A stretch of DNA of 60,000 bases from positions 46,428,001 through 46,488,000 of the forward strand of contig NC_087067.1 of the NCBI RefSeq assembly GCF_963678635.1, in the 5' to 3' direction. The notes beneath the pieces were generated by a model. It was not told the DNA's origin, made no database searches, and worked only from the letters and a program-made list of their open reading frames with translations. Source of the stretch: Symsagittifera roscoffensis. Lineage: Eukaryota > Xenacoelomorpha > Acoela > Convolutidae. The stretch's first letter is position 1, and every line of letters starts with the position of its first letter. The position numbers and the translations under genes were made by a program. Positions 1 to 9,760 of the stretch are shown here, piece by piece.

Positions 1-1240
1 ATTCTAGTCGGGGTGATGTTTCGTTTTCTGCCAGGTAAAATTTTATATTTTTGGGTATTTCAACTGTAGTTTTTCGTGTAAGTAATTCAGGTGGTGTATT
101 TCGACTTAAGGTGTCTGGTAATGCAAGATTTTTTCCTGCAGTCCAAACTATATGTAAGTTTGAAAATTTCATTAGAATTAGTTGAAATCTGTAAACTCGG
201 TGGTTTGGATTTGACTTCTGTGTAAAGAGAAAAATGATTGGTTTATGATCTGTGAATAGAACTGTTGGATGTTTTGATCCAAGTATCAGAAATTCATATT
301 CTGTAAGCGTATAAATTATAGCTGTACATTCTCTCATTAGAGTTGAGAGTCGTAGCTCTGCTTGAGTGAATAATCGGGAATTTGCTGATATAAGGTTCAT
401 TTTATTTGTACAATTGTGTGATTGTAGTAATGCTGCGCCGATGCCAAAGTTTGAAGCATCGCACATTGCATAGAATGGTTGATTTGGATCTGGAATTGTG
501 TTTGAAATTTGTTCAGTTAAAAGTTTTTTAAATTCTTCAAATCGTGTTTGATGTTCAGTATTCGATTCAAAATTATTTTGCTGTCAGAGGATATTATAGA
601 ATGGTCTTAAAGTTAATTGCATTTTTTAAACTTATTTGCTTAAGAAATTTAACATTCCAAGGAATTCTTGGATTTTCTTTTTGTTTGTTGGTGGTTGAAG
701 TTTTTGAATGGCATCAATGCGTGATTTTAATGGAGTGATTGTGTTTCTTTCTATATTATGTCCTAAAAATTTAACTCGTGTTAAAAAGAAGTGTGATTTA
801 TCGGGGGCGGCCTTCAGATTTTCGTTCTGAAGTATTTTATGATAGTGTTCTAAAACTGTAAACATTTCTTCTTTTGTCTGTGATTGCATAAAAACATCGT
901 CTAAATAGTTGATTGCGTTTTTCTTAAGTATTACTGGTCTAAAAATTTTGCTCATAAAAGCTGAAAATGCTGCTGGTCCTATGGATATTCCATAGAACAG
1001 GCGGTTGAATTCATATTGTTGATTTCCAATAACAAATTGTGTTAAACGTCGAGATTGTTCATCTAGTGGCATTTGATTGTATGCACTATTCATATCTGCA
1101 GTTGTAAAGTATTTTCCGTTTATTTTTGTTAAAATAACTTGTATTGGTTCAATAGGCCAATTGCATTTTGATTCGTCTATTAGTGAATTGAGATATCTAG
1201 CGTCTAAAACTATTTTTAATGATTCTCCTTTGGCTAGGGT
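1..1240 (-). pseudogene. pol: pol: reverse transcriptase (palm onward) and RNase H, broken
   Basis: Reading the minus strand, the RT palm begins after a frameshift near 1220-1240 (VLDARYLNS is in a different frame from the upstream piece). An open stretch at 632-1093 carries MNSAYNQMPL, the catalytic YLDD box (about 900-912) and the FLGMLNFLSK connection. Two in-frame TAA codons follow within about 10 bases of 632, and a TGA near 583. After these the frame stays open to base 1, with RNase H motifs CDASNFGIG (near 440-465), ELRLST, FTDHKPIIFL (near 220-250) and ALPDTLSRN (near 110-135). RNase H therefore looks intact while RT is interrupted. Integrase is beyond the window. The assignment rests on classic motifs; the broken state is seen directly. 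Confidence 0.93.
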
Positions 1241-2066
1241 TAATAAATGTGTTACCTTTTGGTTGTTTTTGTTTGTTTACCGGTGAGATAATTTTGTATT
1301 GTTCTAAAATATCGAGTAATCTATTAACTTTGTCGTGTAAATGAATTGGTACTTTACTAGCTCTTTGTTTTTTGAAAACTGCGTCGGGTTTTAACGGGAG
1401 ATGTAGTGATGAACTGATTTTTCCAACATCAAATTTTGATGTTGCATAGACTGTTGAATATTTTAACAGTTGTTTTGCTAGTTTGTCAAATTCGATTTGT
1501 AAAATTTGCGAGTGTTCAAAGTTAAACATCGTTAAAAATTGTTGTTGTGCCTTTGTGTAGTTTGTTATGTTGAATGTAGGTTTGAAATATGGGGTTTTTG
1601 TGAAGTATTCTGTATTTCTTTTTTCATTACTTGTTATATTATTTATGGATAGTTCTTCGTTACGAATTGTGGATTGACAAATATCTAATAATTGGAGTAT
1701 ATTATTCACGCGGTATGCTTTTTCATGTACGGGTGATATTGTAGCGTTTGTTTCGCAATATCCTAAAAGTCCTAAGGGTAATGTTACTTGATACGGTGTA
1801 TTGTTATACACATGTAACGAAATGATGTCTGAATTCGTATTTTTCAAATATTTTTTAAATGAAATCGTGATTTTGAAAAACTTATGGATAGGTTTAAACT
1901 CAAAGTCTGACATAAAGAGTTGTTGTTTATTTTGACTTTTATCATAATGGTGAACTTGTTTTATTGAAAAGTTATATATATTTCCTGATAGTGGTTTCAG
2001 GTGTTTCCGTTGTTGGTTACAAATTGGATAAAATTTTGAAAAGAATGGTGGTTGTTTATTTAATCT
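1197..2066 (-). pseudogene. pol: pol: protease-RT linker and RT N-terminus
   Basis: A single minus-strand frame stays open from about 2066 to 1197. It carries a poorly conserved, N/T-rich stretch and then a typical RT N-terminal segment: KPDAVFKKQRASKVPIH, HDKVNRLLDILEQYKI and KGNTFINP. A methionine at 1911-1913 is available, but the frame is open above it, as expected for the middle of a polyprotein. Reading in this frame then runs into TAG at 1197-1199, while the palm continues in another frame, so there is a frameshift around 1220-1240. The upstream link to protease is also out of frame (near 2066). Confidence 0.85.
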
Positions 2067-2744
2067 TTGAAAAAATGCTAGGGCTGTATTTTTTTGTTTT
2101 TGTGTACTTATCTTTGATTAGTATTTTACTATTCAAGATGTTGATTGTTGGTATATATTTCGAGATAAATGTCATGCCAATGATTTTGTGTTTAATATCA
2201 GTGATATGAAATATTTGTTTAAATGGTTTGCTTAGAATTTTATTTTGCTCGATTGTTCTTGTGGGGAGGAGGAATAATTGACTTTTCCATAATTTACTAA
2301 TGTTGATCCTTGTGCTGTTGCTAGTTTACTAGAGGTTGCAAGAGGCGTTAAGTTTGGATGTAATGTTTTCATTTCATTCCATGTGGGAATGTTAATAATG
2401 TTTGATTCTGCTCCTGAATCAATTAAAAAATCAATTTCAAGATCTGGTGGTTGAAATTCTTTGTTTCTTGGACTTTTTAAAAGAAATGGTATTGTCCAAA
2501 TTTTTTCTTTGGGTTGTTCTTTTTGTATATTTTGGTAAATATCATTTGTGTTTAGACATTTTGTTTTGTCATTTTCATTGGGTTTATTTACCGTGTTAAT
2601 TTCGTTTATTTCTTGTGCAGGTTGTGTAAAATTGATGGGTTCAATGTAATAATTGTGACGGAGTTCCAATTGATTTTCATATATATGTGATGTAAAAAGT
2701 TGTTCATATATAATAGGTTCGTAGTCGTTTTTGACTGCTATCAT
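2066..2744 (-). pseudogene. pro: Retroelement aspartic protease, frameshifted C-terminal end
   Basis: The open frame 2232-2744 encodes 170 aa. A low-complexity N-terminal part leads to FLIDSGAESN, the D-S/T-G catalytic loop of retropepsins, near 2410-2440. It continues with IINIPTWNEM and LATAQGSTLVNYGKV, a normal retropepsin fold order. The expected C-terminal strand (KHKIIGMTFISKY then INILNSKILIKD) is present but in another frame below about 2235, so the gene is shifted there, and it meets a further stop near 2075. The protease frame differs from that of the gag end at 2807, so in an active element it would be reached by frameshifting, or the shift is decay. It would act as a homodimer cutting Gag and Pol. 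Confidence 0.88.
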
Positions 2745-2806
2745 ATTGATGGAAATGGTATGTTCTGTATCACTTTCTGTGTCTGATGATCCACAGTTTA
2801 TTTGAT

Positions 2807-5800
2807 TTAGTTGTAGTTCGTTATTTCCTGTGTCATCAATACCTGGGGGTCTGATGTTGTTTCTTCATTTGACTGTACTTGATTAATATCCCTTTGATGT
2901 TTTGGTGTACTACTTCTGTATCGATGTTTAGAATTATTATAATGGTTATTATTCCTATGTGGTGATTGGGAATAATTTCTATATCGATTATTATAACTTG
3001 AATTTCGATTTTGTGAATTATTTTGTGATCTGTTTTGATAATTGTCGTTTGATCTGTGTTAGTTTGATCTGTTATATGAGTTATTTCTTGATTGATTGTT
3101 CGGGTAATTTTGATTTCGATTGTTCGAATAACTTCTGTTTCGATTATTTGAATAGTTTCTATTTCTTTTATATGATGAGTTTCGTGATTGATTATTGTAT
3201 TAATTTTTATTTCTTGGGTTTGATTGGGAATTGGATCTAGAAACAAATTGTGTTGCTTTTGAGTTTGATCTCGTATAGTTATTCCGACTATTTGATCGAT
3301 TATAATGGTTTTGTGAAGAATTTTGTGTATTTCTTCGTTCTGGTGATCTTCCTCTATAACTTGAGTTATATGGTGATTGATTCCTTGTGTAATTAGTGTT
3401 GTTCGGAAGTGGTTTTCCTGAACTGTTGTTACTATATACATTTTTGTTTGGTAGATTTTGATCTTTTTTCATATATTGATGGAATGATTTATTTGGTTCT
3501 TTATACTTTTGAGGTTCGTTTTGGTTATCTTATTGCTTTTGTCTACATTCGGAAATACTATGTCCGTATCGTCGGCAATAATTACACCATTTTTTGAAAG
3601 ATGGTTTGCCTTTAAAATTTGGGTGTTTTTCATAAATATTTAGTATTTCAGTGATTTTTTCAACTAGGTCTGTATCTGATTCCTGTATGTTATTAATATG
3701 TGTAATGTTTGTTTCGATTCGATTAACATATTGTAGTTTTAGAGTTTCTGTTTCTTCAAGTTTCATTGTGATTTCTGCTTGTTCTAATTTATCTAATAGT
3801 TTTCGAAAATCTAAATCGGGCTCTCGAATTGAAGAAGGATGAGATGCTCTCTTTTTTATTGCTATTTTCCTTAATTGAGGTGTTAAAGTCATCATTAAAA
3901 TTTCTGTCATTTTTGTGTTTTTATAGTCATGTGTATTAAGTGAATGTGAATATGCTTTTCGAACTAGTGTTTAGATACGTACTGCTAATTGTTTGGTGGT
4001 TTCATTTGGTAATCTGCGAATTTCATTACATAAAACTCTTTGGTGTTGTTTATTTCTTTCTGAGTCAAAATTTTTTTGAAAATTCTTGTGTAAATCTTTT
4101 CCAGTCTGATTTTATTTCTATAGGTAGAACTGAAAACCATTTTTGAGCTGCGCCATCTAAAGTTGTTTGTATCAACGCTGTGCGTCGATGTATCCAATTC
4201 TGATGTAGTGGTGTATTAATTGGTTCAGGTCCTATATTTAAAATTAAATTTGCTGTTACTGCATTTCAATGATCTTCTACAGAATATTCAGGGTCTGTTC
4301 CTGTGAATACCATTAGTAGTTTATTTGATGTTTTTGATGATCCACCCATAAGGTAAAGATTCATTGTCATCTGTAGTGATTCTGCGGCATTTGGCATTTG
4401 TGAAAAATTTGAAAGTTGATTTTTTGTTATTTCGTGTTGTTGAAGGTAATATGGGAGTGGTATTTCATTTTGCATTTGAGTTGGTTGATCATTTTGCATT
4501 TGAGTGTGTAATCATTGGATTTTGCATTTGTATTGGTTGTTGATTTCGTGTATCTGTTGGATTTGGAGAAAAAATTCTATTATATGTATAAGGTTTTTGC
4601 GCTCCTTGTCCGCGATATTCTTGGGTATACGGTGCGAAAATATCTTGTTGTAAATAATCATCATCAGATGATAAGTAATCCGTATGATGAGGTGCTTGCT
4701 TTTTATTTTTATTTTGTTGAAAGAATGGGTAATTTTCACTACGGCCCTGTGGAGGATGTGAATTAGTCCGAAAATGTACTGAGTTGGTTGTTGTGCATAA
4801 TTATAATTGTTTTCTGCAAAAGTGTTTCTTGTGAACGTTCTTCGTGAATTTGATGGTACTGTCATAGGTCTATATGTTTGGTAATCCATATGTGAATATT
4901 TTGGAGCAACCGAAGTTTTAACGGTTGATTGTAAGGTTACTTGTGCCAATGAAGTATTTGTATTTTTTGGTGTTGTTAAATTTGGATGTATTGGTGAAAT
5001 ACTTTGTTGTGTAGTTGCTGTTGTTTGGACAATTTCTTCATTTATGAAGTGTGATGGTGTTTGGATATCTTGTTGTGTAAGATTTCTAGTTCCATTAAGG
5101 TTTTCATTGTGTATGACGGTCGAATTTAAACTGTTATTTTGCGTATCGGGTAAAAATGTTTTGTAGTTTAATGGTGTTGCATCAATGGTCAGTGGTACTA
5201 CTTTCACATAATCACTTTGATAAGATATTGTACTTATTGCTTGACTTGAGATTGATTGTGGGATTTTTATAAATGCATGATGAGACCATTCAGGGTCCCA
5301 AACGTAGTCTGACTGTTCTGTAATGGCAGTATCATTATTTGGATTTTGAGGTCTGAAATTTTTTCTTGCTTGTGAAATTAAGTCTATATTATGTGTGAAA
5401 CAATCTATTATAAACCATGCCAAAATTTTTTGTAAGTCATGTTTTGTGTGTTGTGAAACCTCGTCTTTATTGAAATTTTCTTTGATTATATGTAGAAAAG
5501 TTGAAAATAATGTGATTTCATGTCGTACTTTTGTATGTTTGGATGTTTCGGTTGGTGAGATACTTTGAAATTCTGTTTTTTCTAATATAGAAATATAGCT
5601 ATATATTATTGCAAAAACTTCGTTAGTGAATATGGAGTTTGCTCTTTGTGAATTATGATATTGTAAGCTTTTAATATATTCTAAGAATACTTTTGAAAAT
5701 TCTAATTCAAGATCGTCTGTCTGAATTACATATTGTCGATGATTCGGATTTGGTGTGCTGAATTCTATGGTATAGATTCCATATTGTTGTGTCAAATTAC

Positions 5801-6011
5801 ATATATGTTTCAGATAATGTTCAATAATTTGTCTTTTGACTTTTACCTCTGGGAATTCTGCTTTGCATGGGCTGATTCCGGGTTCAAACAAATTTAGGAG
5901 TAAATTTTTGCAAAAGTCATGCTGCCCTCTATTATCGGGTGCATCTATGAGGAAGGGGTAAACCTCTTCGTCATCTGGACTATCGTCACTTTGAGTATGG
6001 CTGTGGCTCAT
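2807..6011 (-). pseudogene. gag: gag: N-terminal domain, capsid, zinc knuckle and basic S/R/N-rich tail; broken
   Basis: The start at 6009-6011 opens 499 codons (to 4512), of which about the first 414 are the true frame. These comprise an acidic N-terminus, a helical matrix-like part and a long S/T/N/Q-rich linker. Near 4769 the frame shifts. The capsid follows around 3911-4499, with typical AQKWFSVLPIEI and SDWKRFTQEFSKKF, but is cut by TGA near 4266, a frameshift near 4080 and a TAA near 3975. The nucleocapsid piece 3530-3910 is open and ends in a CCHC zinc knuckle (C-X2-C-X4-H-X4-C, WCNYCRRYGHSISECRQKQ). A tail of repeated SRN/YNN/RSY tracts runs from about 3470 to 2840, crossed by TAA stops near 3200 and 3060, and ends at 2807-2809. 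Gag would build the particle shell and bind RNA. Confidence 0.9.
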
Positions 6012-6093
6012 TTTTTTGTTTAATGACTGTTAATATATAACTATCGATGTGTCTAATTGTTTGATTCTAATTATACAACTGTACTGGTTTGTG

Positions 6094-6453
6094 TTAATAT
6101 TGCTTTTTTATTCTTCTTTTTCCTCTTTTTGATGAATTTGAAGTTGTTTCTGAGTCGGAAAAATATAAATGATCGTGAATGGGACAATTTTTATCAATCG
6201 ATTCTTTTAATTTATAGAGTTCATCTAAATTGCTGGCTTCTGATTCTGAAAATGCGTTTCTATTTTTTGAAAATCTTTTTCGTGTGATTTGTCTTTGTTT
6301 GTTTATTATTTTTCTTTTTATTGTTAGTCGTTTTGTTCTAATATATCCAACTGTTTGTGTATGAGGTGTGATTACAAGATCGTATTTTTTGTTATCTATT
6401 TCACAGTTGTGTAAAACGATTGTTTGTTTATTTCCTAGATTTTTGAATGACAT
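6094..6453 (-). CDS. Small basic ORF between leader and gag (119 aa, unknown)
   Basis: This intact minus-strand ORF starts with MSFKNLGNKQTIVLHNCEID and stops 82 bases before the gag ATG. Its middle is strongly basic (KRLTIKRKI, KQRQITRKRFSKNR), followed by an acidic-serine stretch (SESEASNLDEL, FSDSETTSNSSK) and a basic end (KRGKRRIKKQY). No membrane segment or known domain is visible. Its place, separate from and ahead of gag, is unusual for a Ty3/gypsy-like element. A nucleic-acid-binding accessory protein is possible from composition alone, but I do not recognise it. It is unbroken in a copy whose gag and pol are broken, though at this length that could be chance. Confidence 0.6.
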   Translation of the reverse strand: MSFKNLGNKQTIVLHNCEIDNKKYDLVITPHTQTVGYIRTKRLTIKRKIINKQRQITRKRFSKNRNAFSESEASNLDELYKLKESIDKNCPIHDHLYFSDSETTSNSSKRGKRRIKKQY

Positions 6454-6539
6454 AAGGTTTAGGATGAGGGATGCAAAAAGTTGTTATATGATGTCTACTT
6501 TCTTAAACTGTTAGTCCTTTCGATTTTTTGGTTAGCTTA

Positions 6540-6930
6540 ACCTGGGTCTATTTGTTCAGGGTTGGAGAGAAAATTATATCGATTCCGAAGAATGATTTGT
6601 TACTTTCTCGTGGCTAGTATAAGCTAAGGTGTTAACTTACTTAATCTTACTTAGGGGTAGTGATTGTGTTCAAGGGTTGGAGAATAGTAAATCGGTCCAC
6701 AAGGTTCAGGTATAATTAGAACGCAAGTAGTTCGTTAGGTACTATTTTAAACTTACTAAGTCTAAAATTTATCTTGGGTCTGGTAAGAGGAGGGTTCAAG
6801 TGAAGGATGAATAACCGAAGTTCTTCACTGTTTATCCTATTTTGAATGGTTAGTTTTATTTAAAAATTTCTATTAGTCTTGGGTCTTTTGGAAGGGTTGG
6901 ATAGTGAATCGAGTTTTGAGGTCGTTAGAC
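6540..6930 (-). repeat. About four degenerate ~110-bp tandem units in the leader
   Basis: On the plus strand the recurring pieces are CTGGGTCT..CAGGGTTGGAGAGA (near 6541), AGGGGTAG..CAAGGGTTGGAGAATA (near 6650), TGGGTCTGG..AGGGTTCAAGTGAAGGATGAATAAC (near 6773) and TGGGTCTTTTGGAAGGGTTGGATAGTGAATCG (near 6877, given here in outline). The spacing is about 105-125 bp. They are eroded but similar in order and spacing. Confidence 0.55.
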
Positions 6931-6970
6931 ACTTGTTAAGTGGGTGGGGGAGAACAAAATTGTTCTTTTT

Positions 6971-7056
6971 GATCCAAGGATAGGCCTTGATGATCAGGTT
7001 TTAAATTTAATGAAATAGAAAAAATTTTGAGATCCAAGGATAAGCCTTGATGATCT
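6971..7056. repeat. Duplicated 25-bp palindromic motif in the leader
   Basis: GATCCAAGGAT(A)(G/A)GCCTTGATGATC occurs at 6971-6995 and again at 7032-7056 with one difference. Each copy folds on itself: GATC and CAAGG at the left pair with CCTTG and GATC at the right, around a five-base loop and a two-base bulge. Two such hairpins in a retroelement leader could serve dimerisation or packaging. Confidence 0.6.
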
Positions 7057-7380
7057 AATTTTAAAATTAAGTGAATATAAGTTTAATTTGGTTTAAATTT
7101 ATTTAAGAAAAAGATTTAGTTTTTTAATGGTATTAGTGAGCTTATGATTGCTGTTATGTTTAGGTGATGAAGCTGGGACAACAGATGATTTTATGATTAC
7201 TAACAATTTATTGTCATGCTACTAATTTTTGTTTTGATTTTTAATAAATATTTTTCAAAGATGTTTTATTTAAGACTGCAGAATTTTAGGAAAACGATCT
7301 GAGATCTTTTTATCAATCGTTATTGTATATTAATATTTTGTTTAGCGCCTGAAAAGATTATGAAGATTGACTTCAAGATT

Positions 7381-7614
7381 TTATGTTTGCAAATGAAAAT
7401 CTAAATTAATTGCTAATAAAATTCTAAATATAAAAGTTTGTGTTGGCTTTTGCCGTACTATCATATAACTATTTGGTAAGTTTCTACTTTGTCGTATGTC
7501 GTCTCTTGTTCGAGGTCTTCTTACGATTCCGGGTAGTTCTGTTATCGTTCGGAATATCGGCTCTGATCTATTGAGTCGTAGAGACATTTCGATTAAATTA
7601 TTATCGTATAACAT
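7381..7614 (-). CDS. Possible leader ORF (77 aa) with an internal splice-donor-like site
   Basis: An ATG 86 bases inside the primer-binding site opens 77 codons (begins MLYDNNLIEMSLRLNRSEP). No domain is recognised and the length alone is weak evidence. At 7519-7524 the minus strand reads GTAAGA, a fair splice donor, exactly 30 codons after the ATG and in phase 0. A short first coding exon followed by a donor would be one way to supply a start codon to the downstream methionine-less ORF of this family (seen in the other copy at 54446-55579). This is inference only. Confidence 0.25.
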   Translation of the reverse strand: MLYDNNLIEMSLRLNRSEPIFRTITELPGIVRRPRTRDDIRQSRNLPNSYMIVRQKPTQTFIFRILLAINLDFHLQT

Positions 7615-7682
7615 TTTTTTAAATGTTTTGTCTAAATTCTAATCTATTTTTGGTTAAATCTAAGCTATTAAGGTCTTATTCG

Positions 7683-7700
7683 AGACTTATGGTCGCACCA
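7683..7700 (-). promoter_or_regulatory. Primer-binding site of LTR element copy 1
   Basis: Two bases after the LTR end (CA), the minus strand reads TGGTGCGACCATAAGTCT. A TGG start directly inside the 5' LTR is the hallmark of a site complementary to a tRNA 3' end (CCA). The matching tRNA would end in ...TATGGTCGCACCA; I cannot name it. Confidence 0.7.
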
Positions 7701-7702
7701 GA

Positions 7703-8112
7703 TGAGTTAGAACCGATGTGGTTAACTCATAGAGTAATTTCGGATAGGGTACACCGTCTGCTCGTCACGCTATCTTATTTTCGGCCGGATAGATTCGTGC
7801 AACTTCTTAGTCTAATACCGATCCTAATCTTACTCTTATACTTTCTAGTCTCAGGGTGTTTAACTAGTCTCTGCTAGGCTCAATAGATCTAGAGTATACT
7901 GGTTTCTTGCGGCTGCTGAAGTTCTCTTGGAGAGACAACTAATTTCTAAGTTAAATTCAAATCTCTCTGGTGCTGAAATTACAAGTAATTTCAGCACTTA
8001 CAAATAAGTGGGTTGTTAGTTAGATGGATCATGATTGGTTAATATTAAATACTTTACAGTGGTAAAATATCTAATTTATCCAATCTTAAAATATAGTTTA
8101 GATCAGGTTCCA
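7703..8112 (-). repeat. 5' LTR of element copy 1 (410 bp, TG...CA)
   Basis: On the minus strand it begins TGGAACCTGATC at 8112 and ends CTAACTCA at 7703. It aligns end to end with 48014-48423 and 57182-57591, all exactly 410 bp, with scattered differences (for example in the block near 7880-7945). It contains a CCAAT box, two adjacent palindromes (7970-8010) and a TATA-like AGTATAAGAG. Matching ends, length and the primer-binding site define it firmly. Confidence 0.92.
7970..8010. promoter_or_regulatory. Paired palindromes inside the LTR
   Basis: GTGCTGAAATTAC, two bases, then GTAATTTCAGCAC form a perfect 13-bp inverted repeat at 7970-7997. It overlaps a second one, CACTTA-CAAA-TAAGTG, at 7995-8010. 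The same structure, with one mismatch in the first stem, is in the LTRs at 48014 and 57182. It could be a protein-binding site or an RNA hairpin near the transcript start. Confidence 0.6.
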
Positions 8113-9752
8113 GTATATTTTAATGAAAACTGCTCTAGTAACTATGCTTTATTAACAATATTTGTTACTCACAAAAATGTAGGATAAATATCGCAAAAAA
8201 ATGAAGATGACGCCTTAAAAAGTTCAAGCTTTTTCCATTAATTTTTTTAATTAGTGATCAAATTATTGATAATTGGAAGCGGGCATTTTCTCCATTTCTG
8301 AGCAGTTTAGCTTCTAAATCTAAACGGAGCTATCAAGGCTAGCTTAATTTTTCCTTATTAGGTGTCTCTCCCCTCCCCCACAACCCCCCATCCCCCCAAC
8401 ATACTTCTTCTTGCGGATGAGGAGGTACGAGGTGGAATTTCAGAAACCTTTTTGAAACTCGATAAGCCTATATTATTTTTCAAGTTTGTTGGGTAAATTC
8501 AATTTGGTTCAAGTTTTTGCTATTTTTGTTTTTTTTTTGCGCCAGCAATAGAAAAGAGCGAAAGAAAAAAATCAATTTGACAAGCATAAAAAACTTCATT
8601 TGTTTTCTTTTTCATAAATTAAGTCCTAAAATTTTGGCAAAAACTGAAACAGTGCCAGAAGGAAAATCATTCGTGCATGGATTGGTTATTCTCTTGGTAA
8701 TTTTCGCACCATTTTTTCACTTGATGTTGGGAAGAGATGAAAGGGAACACGTGAATAGATAACGAGTGTGTTTTATTTCAAATTTTGTTCTAATTAGCAT
8801 TTTGTGTGACGCAAAAGGTCCCATTAATAACGTGACAAGCACACACCCGTGTCAAACTGCACCGATTGCAGCACTTATCGACCCTCCAAGGAGAGGAAAA
8901 AGTTCCAGCTTTTCTCAAAAGTAATTTGCATAAAAACTGCTCGAATTCATATTCGCAAGATCAAAAAATACTTTATGTATTGAAAGAAGAAATATTCTGC
9001 AAAATTCTGCAAAATACATCGATACCTCGAAGCTAGCTAGAACAGTTAGCGCCGGATTCACACGAGAGGAATTCATTTTGATTGTAAGTCTTAGCATGCA
9101 ATGCAATTAATGCTGCAACTAACCGACCCTAGCCAACAAGAGCTCAGCCGAAATACACCAATTTAAAAAACCATTTTGATAAACACCAAACGTTGCACCA
9201 ATCAAAAAACAACGTTTGAAACTATTTTGTTTTAAAATTTGTTCTGGTGCCTGAATAATTTGGTTCAAAAAATTTTAAGCGGCTCTTTTATTTCCTATGA
9301 TAGCTAGCAGGCATAAGAAAGTGTTATCAGTAAAGGTGTAAAAAATAACGAAATTACCCCTATTAGTTAACCAAATTGCTCTGATACTCACATTTATGAA
9401 GAAAAATATCTTTCACATGAAAAAAATGCTATTGTCATGAAATTTGCTCAAAATGTTTCCCCAACCTACATTTAGATAAAGAAATTCAAAAGTTAGAGAA
9501 AAATATATGAAAAAAATAGTCTTTTTTTCTAATTTTGATTTACCTTTAGATTTCTTGATATATCAGTAAAAAGCGGTAAGTACCCCATACGAGTTTTTTG
9601 ATTCCTTCGAAAAAAAACTACGCTATCAGGCCGTCCCTTCCCGTTCCTTCATGAAGTTGTTCGAAGAACAAGACCGAAAACCAATAGATGGTTTTTTATT
9701 GAAGAGTAAATTTAAGGACAAGTTTGTATAGTTAATCAGTTTCTTGAGAGTA
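8113..9752. other. Non-coding flank of LTR element copy 1
   Basis: I see AT-rich sequence with homopolymer runs (C-rich near 8366-8400). There is no convincing exon, RNA gene or complete mobile element. Confidence 0.5.
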
Positions 9753-9760
9753 ATACCGGC

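Larger units (their letters stand above)
6454..7682 (-). other. Retroelement leader (untranslated region) with internal repeats
   Basis: Between the primer-binding site and the first clear ORF lie about 1.2 kb with no long conserved ORF. Two kinds of repeat stand out. Four degenerate units of roughly 105-125 bp (starting near 6541, 6650, 6773 and 6877) share a GGGTCT-like head and an AGGGTTGGA(G/T)A...AATCG-like core. Two nearly identical 25-bp palindromic units lie at 6971-6995 and 7032-7056. Such a leader could hold packaging or translation signals, but that is inference. Confidence 0.6.
1..8112 (-). mobile_element. LTR retroelement copy 1 (Ty3/gypsy-like order), 5' part, truncated by window edge
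   Basis: On the minus strand this reads LTR, primer-binding site, leader, small basic ORF, gag with capsid and CCHC zinc knuckle, protease, reverse transcriptase and RNase H, then leaves the window at base 1 before any integrase. RT followed directly by RNase H fits a Ty3/gypsy-like element, but integrase would be needed to confirm. The whole block is T- and G-rich on the plus strand, so A- and C-rich on its coding strand, and this skew stops near the LTR. Gag and pol have multiple frameshifts and in-frame stops (listed in their own entries), so the copy is defective. Its LTR matches the LTRs at 48014-48423 and 57182-57591 over the full 410 bp, so the element near 50 kb belongs to the same family. 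The 3' LTR and target duplication lie outside the window. Confidence 0.93.

Noticed and set aside
2836-3441. 201-aa minus-strand ORF rich in I, T and H
   Set aside because: It is an out-of-frame shadow of the repetitive S/R/N-rich Gag tail; the repeats keep a second frame open.
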